Positions 5,009 through 5,308 of a stretch of 5,308 nt of DNA are shown in pieces. The position numbers and the translations under genes were made by a program. The stretch lies in assembly GCA_903823545.1 (NCBI GenBank), contig CAIJTL010000713.1, positions 1 through 5,308 of the forward strand, given 5' to 3'. The first letter of the stretch is position 1. Each line of letters begins with the position of its first letter. Source of the DNA: an uncultured Planctomycetaceae bacterium. GTDB lineage: Bacteria > Planctomycetota > Planctomycetia > Planctomycetales > Planctomycetaceae. The notes under the pieces are model-generated. The model had not been told where the DNA came from, ran no database searches, and saw only the letters and a list, made by a program, of their open reading frames with translations.

Positions 5009-5308
5009 ATGCCGACCAACGTTACGAGGACCAACAGATTCACTTTGCTGACGGTAGCCGCGTTTTTGCTGACGCTGGCCTCATTCCGGTTATTCGCTGT
5101 TGCACAACAGGCAGAACCAACCAAAACTCCTGCGAACAAACCAGCGTCCGACAATCAAGCGGCCACCAGCAATTCCAGGCCCGCTGAAGAGACGAAAGAG
5201 ACCAAGAAAGAACTCTTCAGCGGCAAGGCAGTGCTGCTTCAAGAGGCGTTGAAACGACGCGGAGTCAAATCGTTCGATGAGGTCAAAGCTCAAGCGGTTC
5301 TCGAAACC
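5009..5308 (+). CDS. Signal-bearing protein of unknown function, 5' part only
   Basis: The frame is open from ATG 5009 to the last base, giving 100 codons of a gene cut by the window edge. Residues 11-32 form a hydrophobic signal peptide or anchor after a basic start (VTRTNR), with a possible cleavage near FAVA-QQ. Residues 34-67 are a low-complexity Pro/Lys/Glu/Ala/Ser linker. From KKELFSGKAVLLQEALKRRG (66-85) a folded domain appears to start, with an amphipathic helix followed by KSFDEVKAQAVLET. I have a faint memory of planctomycete proteins with a 'GKV-x-x-L-x-EALK-x-RG' opening but cannot name a family. It begins 8 bases after the membrane protein's stop, so it is probably in the same operon. 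The shorter open frames overlapping it on both strands are shadows. Existence likely, function unknown. Confidence 0.72.
   Translation, partial: MPTNVTRTNRFTLLTVAAFLLTLASFRLFAVAQQAEPTKTPANKPASDNQAATSNSRPAEETKETKKELFSGKAVLLQEALKRRGVKSFDEVKAQAVLET

Noticed and set aside
4945..5187. 80-codon + strand frame and antisense frames (4966-5154, 5090-5293) near the right end
   Set aside because: They conflict with the frame from ATG 5009, which has a signal peptide, correct operon spacing and stays open to the window edge.

Overview
The window looks like the end of a contig from a planctomycete-type bacterium (Pirellulaceae/Planctomycetaceae-like). All recognisable genes lie on the + strand. Four of the six carry Sec-type signal peptides. 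The set (an Asp-box sialidase-like protein, a DUF1326 protein, a PQQ-type propeller with the 'F-x-G-P-x-R-D-G' entry motif, and several secreted or membrane proteins of unknown function) is what one sees in planctomycete genomes. The taxonomic call is inference from protein style; there is no rRNA or marker gene here.

Bases 1-30 are not biological. They match the Illumina TruSeq read-1/P5 adapter at 28 of 30 positions, so the window starts at an untrimmed contig edge. Bases 31-190 hold no credible gene but contain three consecutive inverted repeats (34-50, 50-96, 137-190). The last resembles dispersed noncoding 'gcgcagagacgcaaag' hairpins seen in many environmental bacteria. Bases 191-355 are a leader with a possible -35 box, TGACA repeated at 14-base spacing, and a cluster of GAATC/GATTC half-sites.

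The first gene (356-1360) is a secreted sialidase/BNR-repeat protein with four Asp boxes. A possible terminator overlaps its stop codon. Next come a secreted DUF1326 protein (1474-2151) and, 65 bases later, a secreted protein with a small N-terminal beta domain, a charged/Pro-rich linker and a PQQ-like beta-propeller (2217-3800). Both have good Shine-Dalgarno sites, which fix the starts downstream of the longest open frames. They may be co-transcribed.

After a 173-base gap with two weak hairpins comes a tight three-gene group: a secreted protein of unknown function (3974-4645), a 113-residue Trp-rich three-helix membrane protein (4659-5000), and the first 100 codons of a signal-bearing protein that runs off the right edge (5009-5308+). 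Gaps of 13 and 8 bases suggest one operon. It is the least explained part of the window.

No CRISPR array, transposase, tRNA, rRNA, phage gene or defence gene was found. I see no strong evidence for a wholly new system; the uncharacterised 3974-5308 cassette and the 5' hairpin block are the parts most worth following up.
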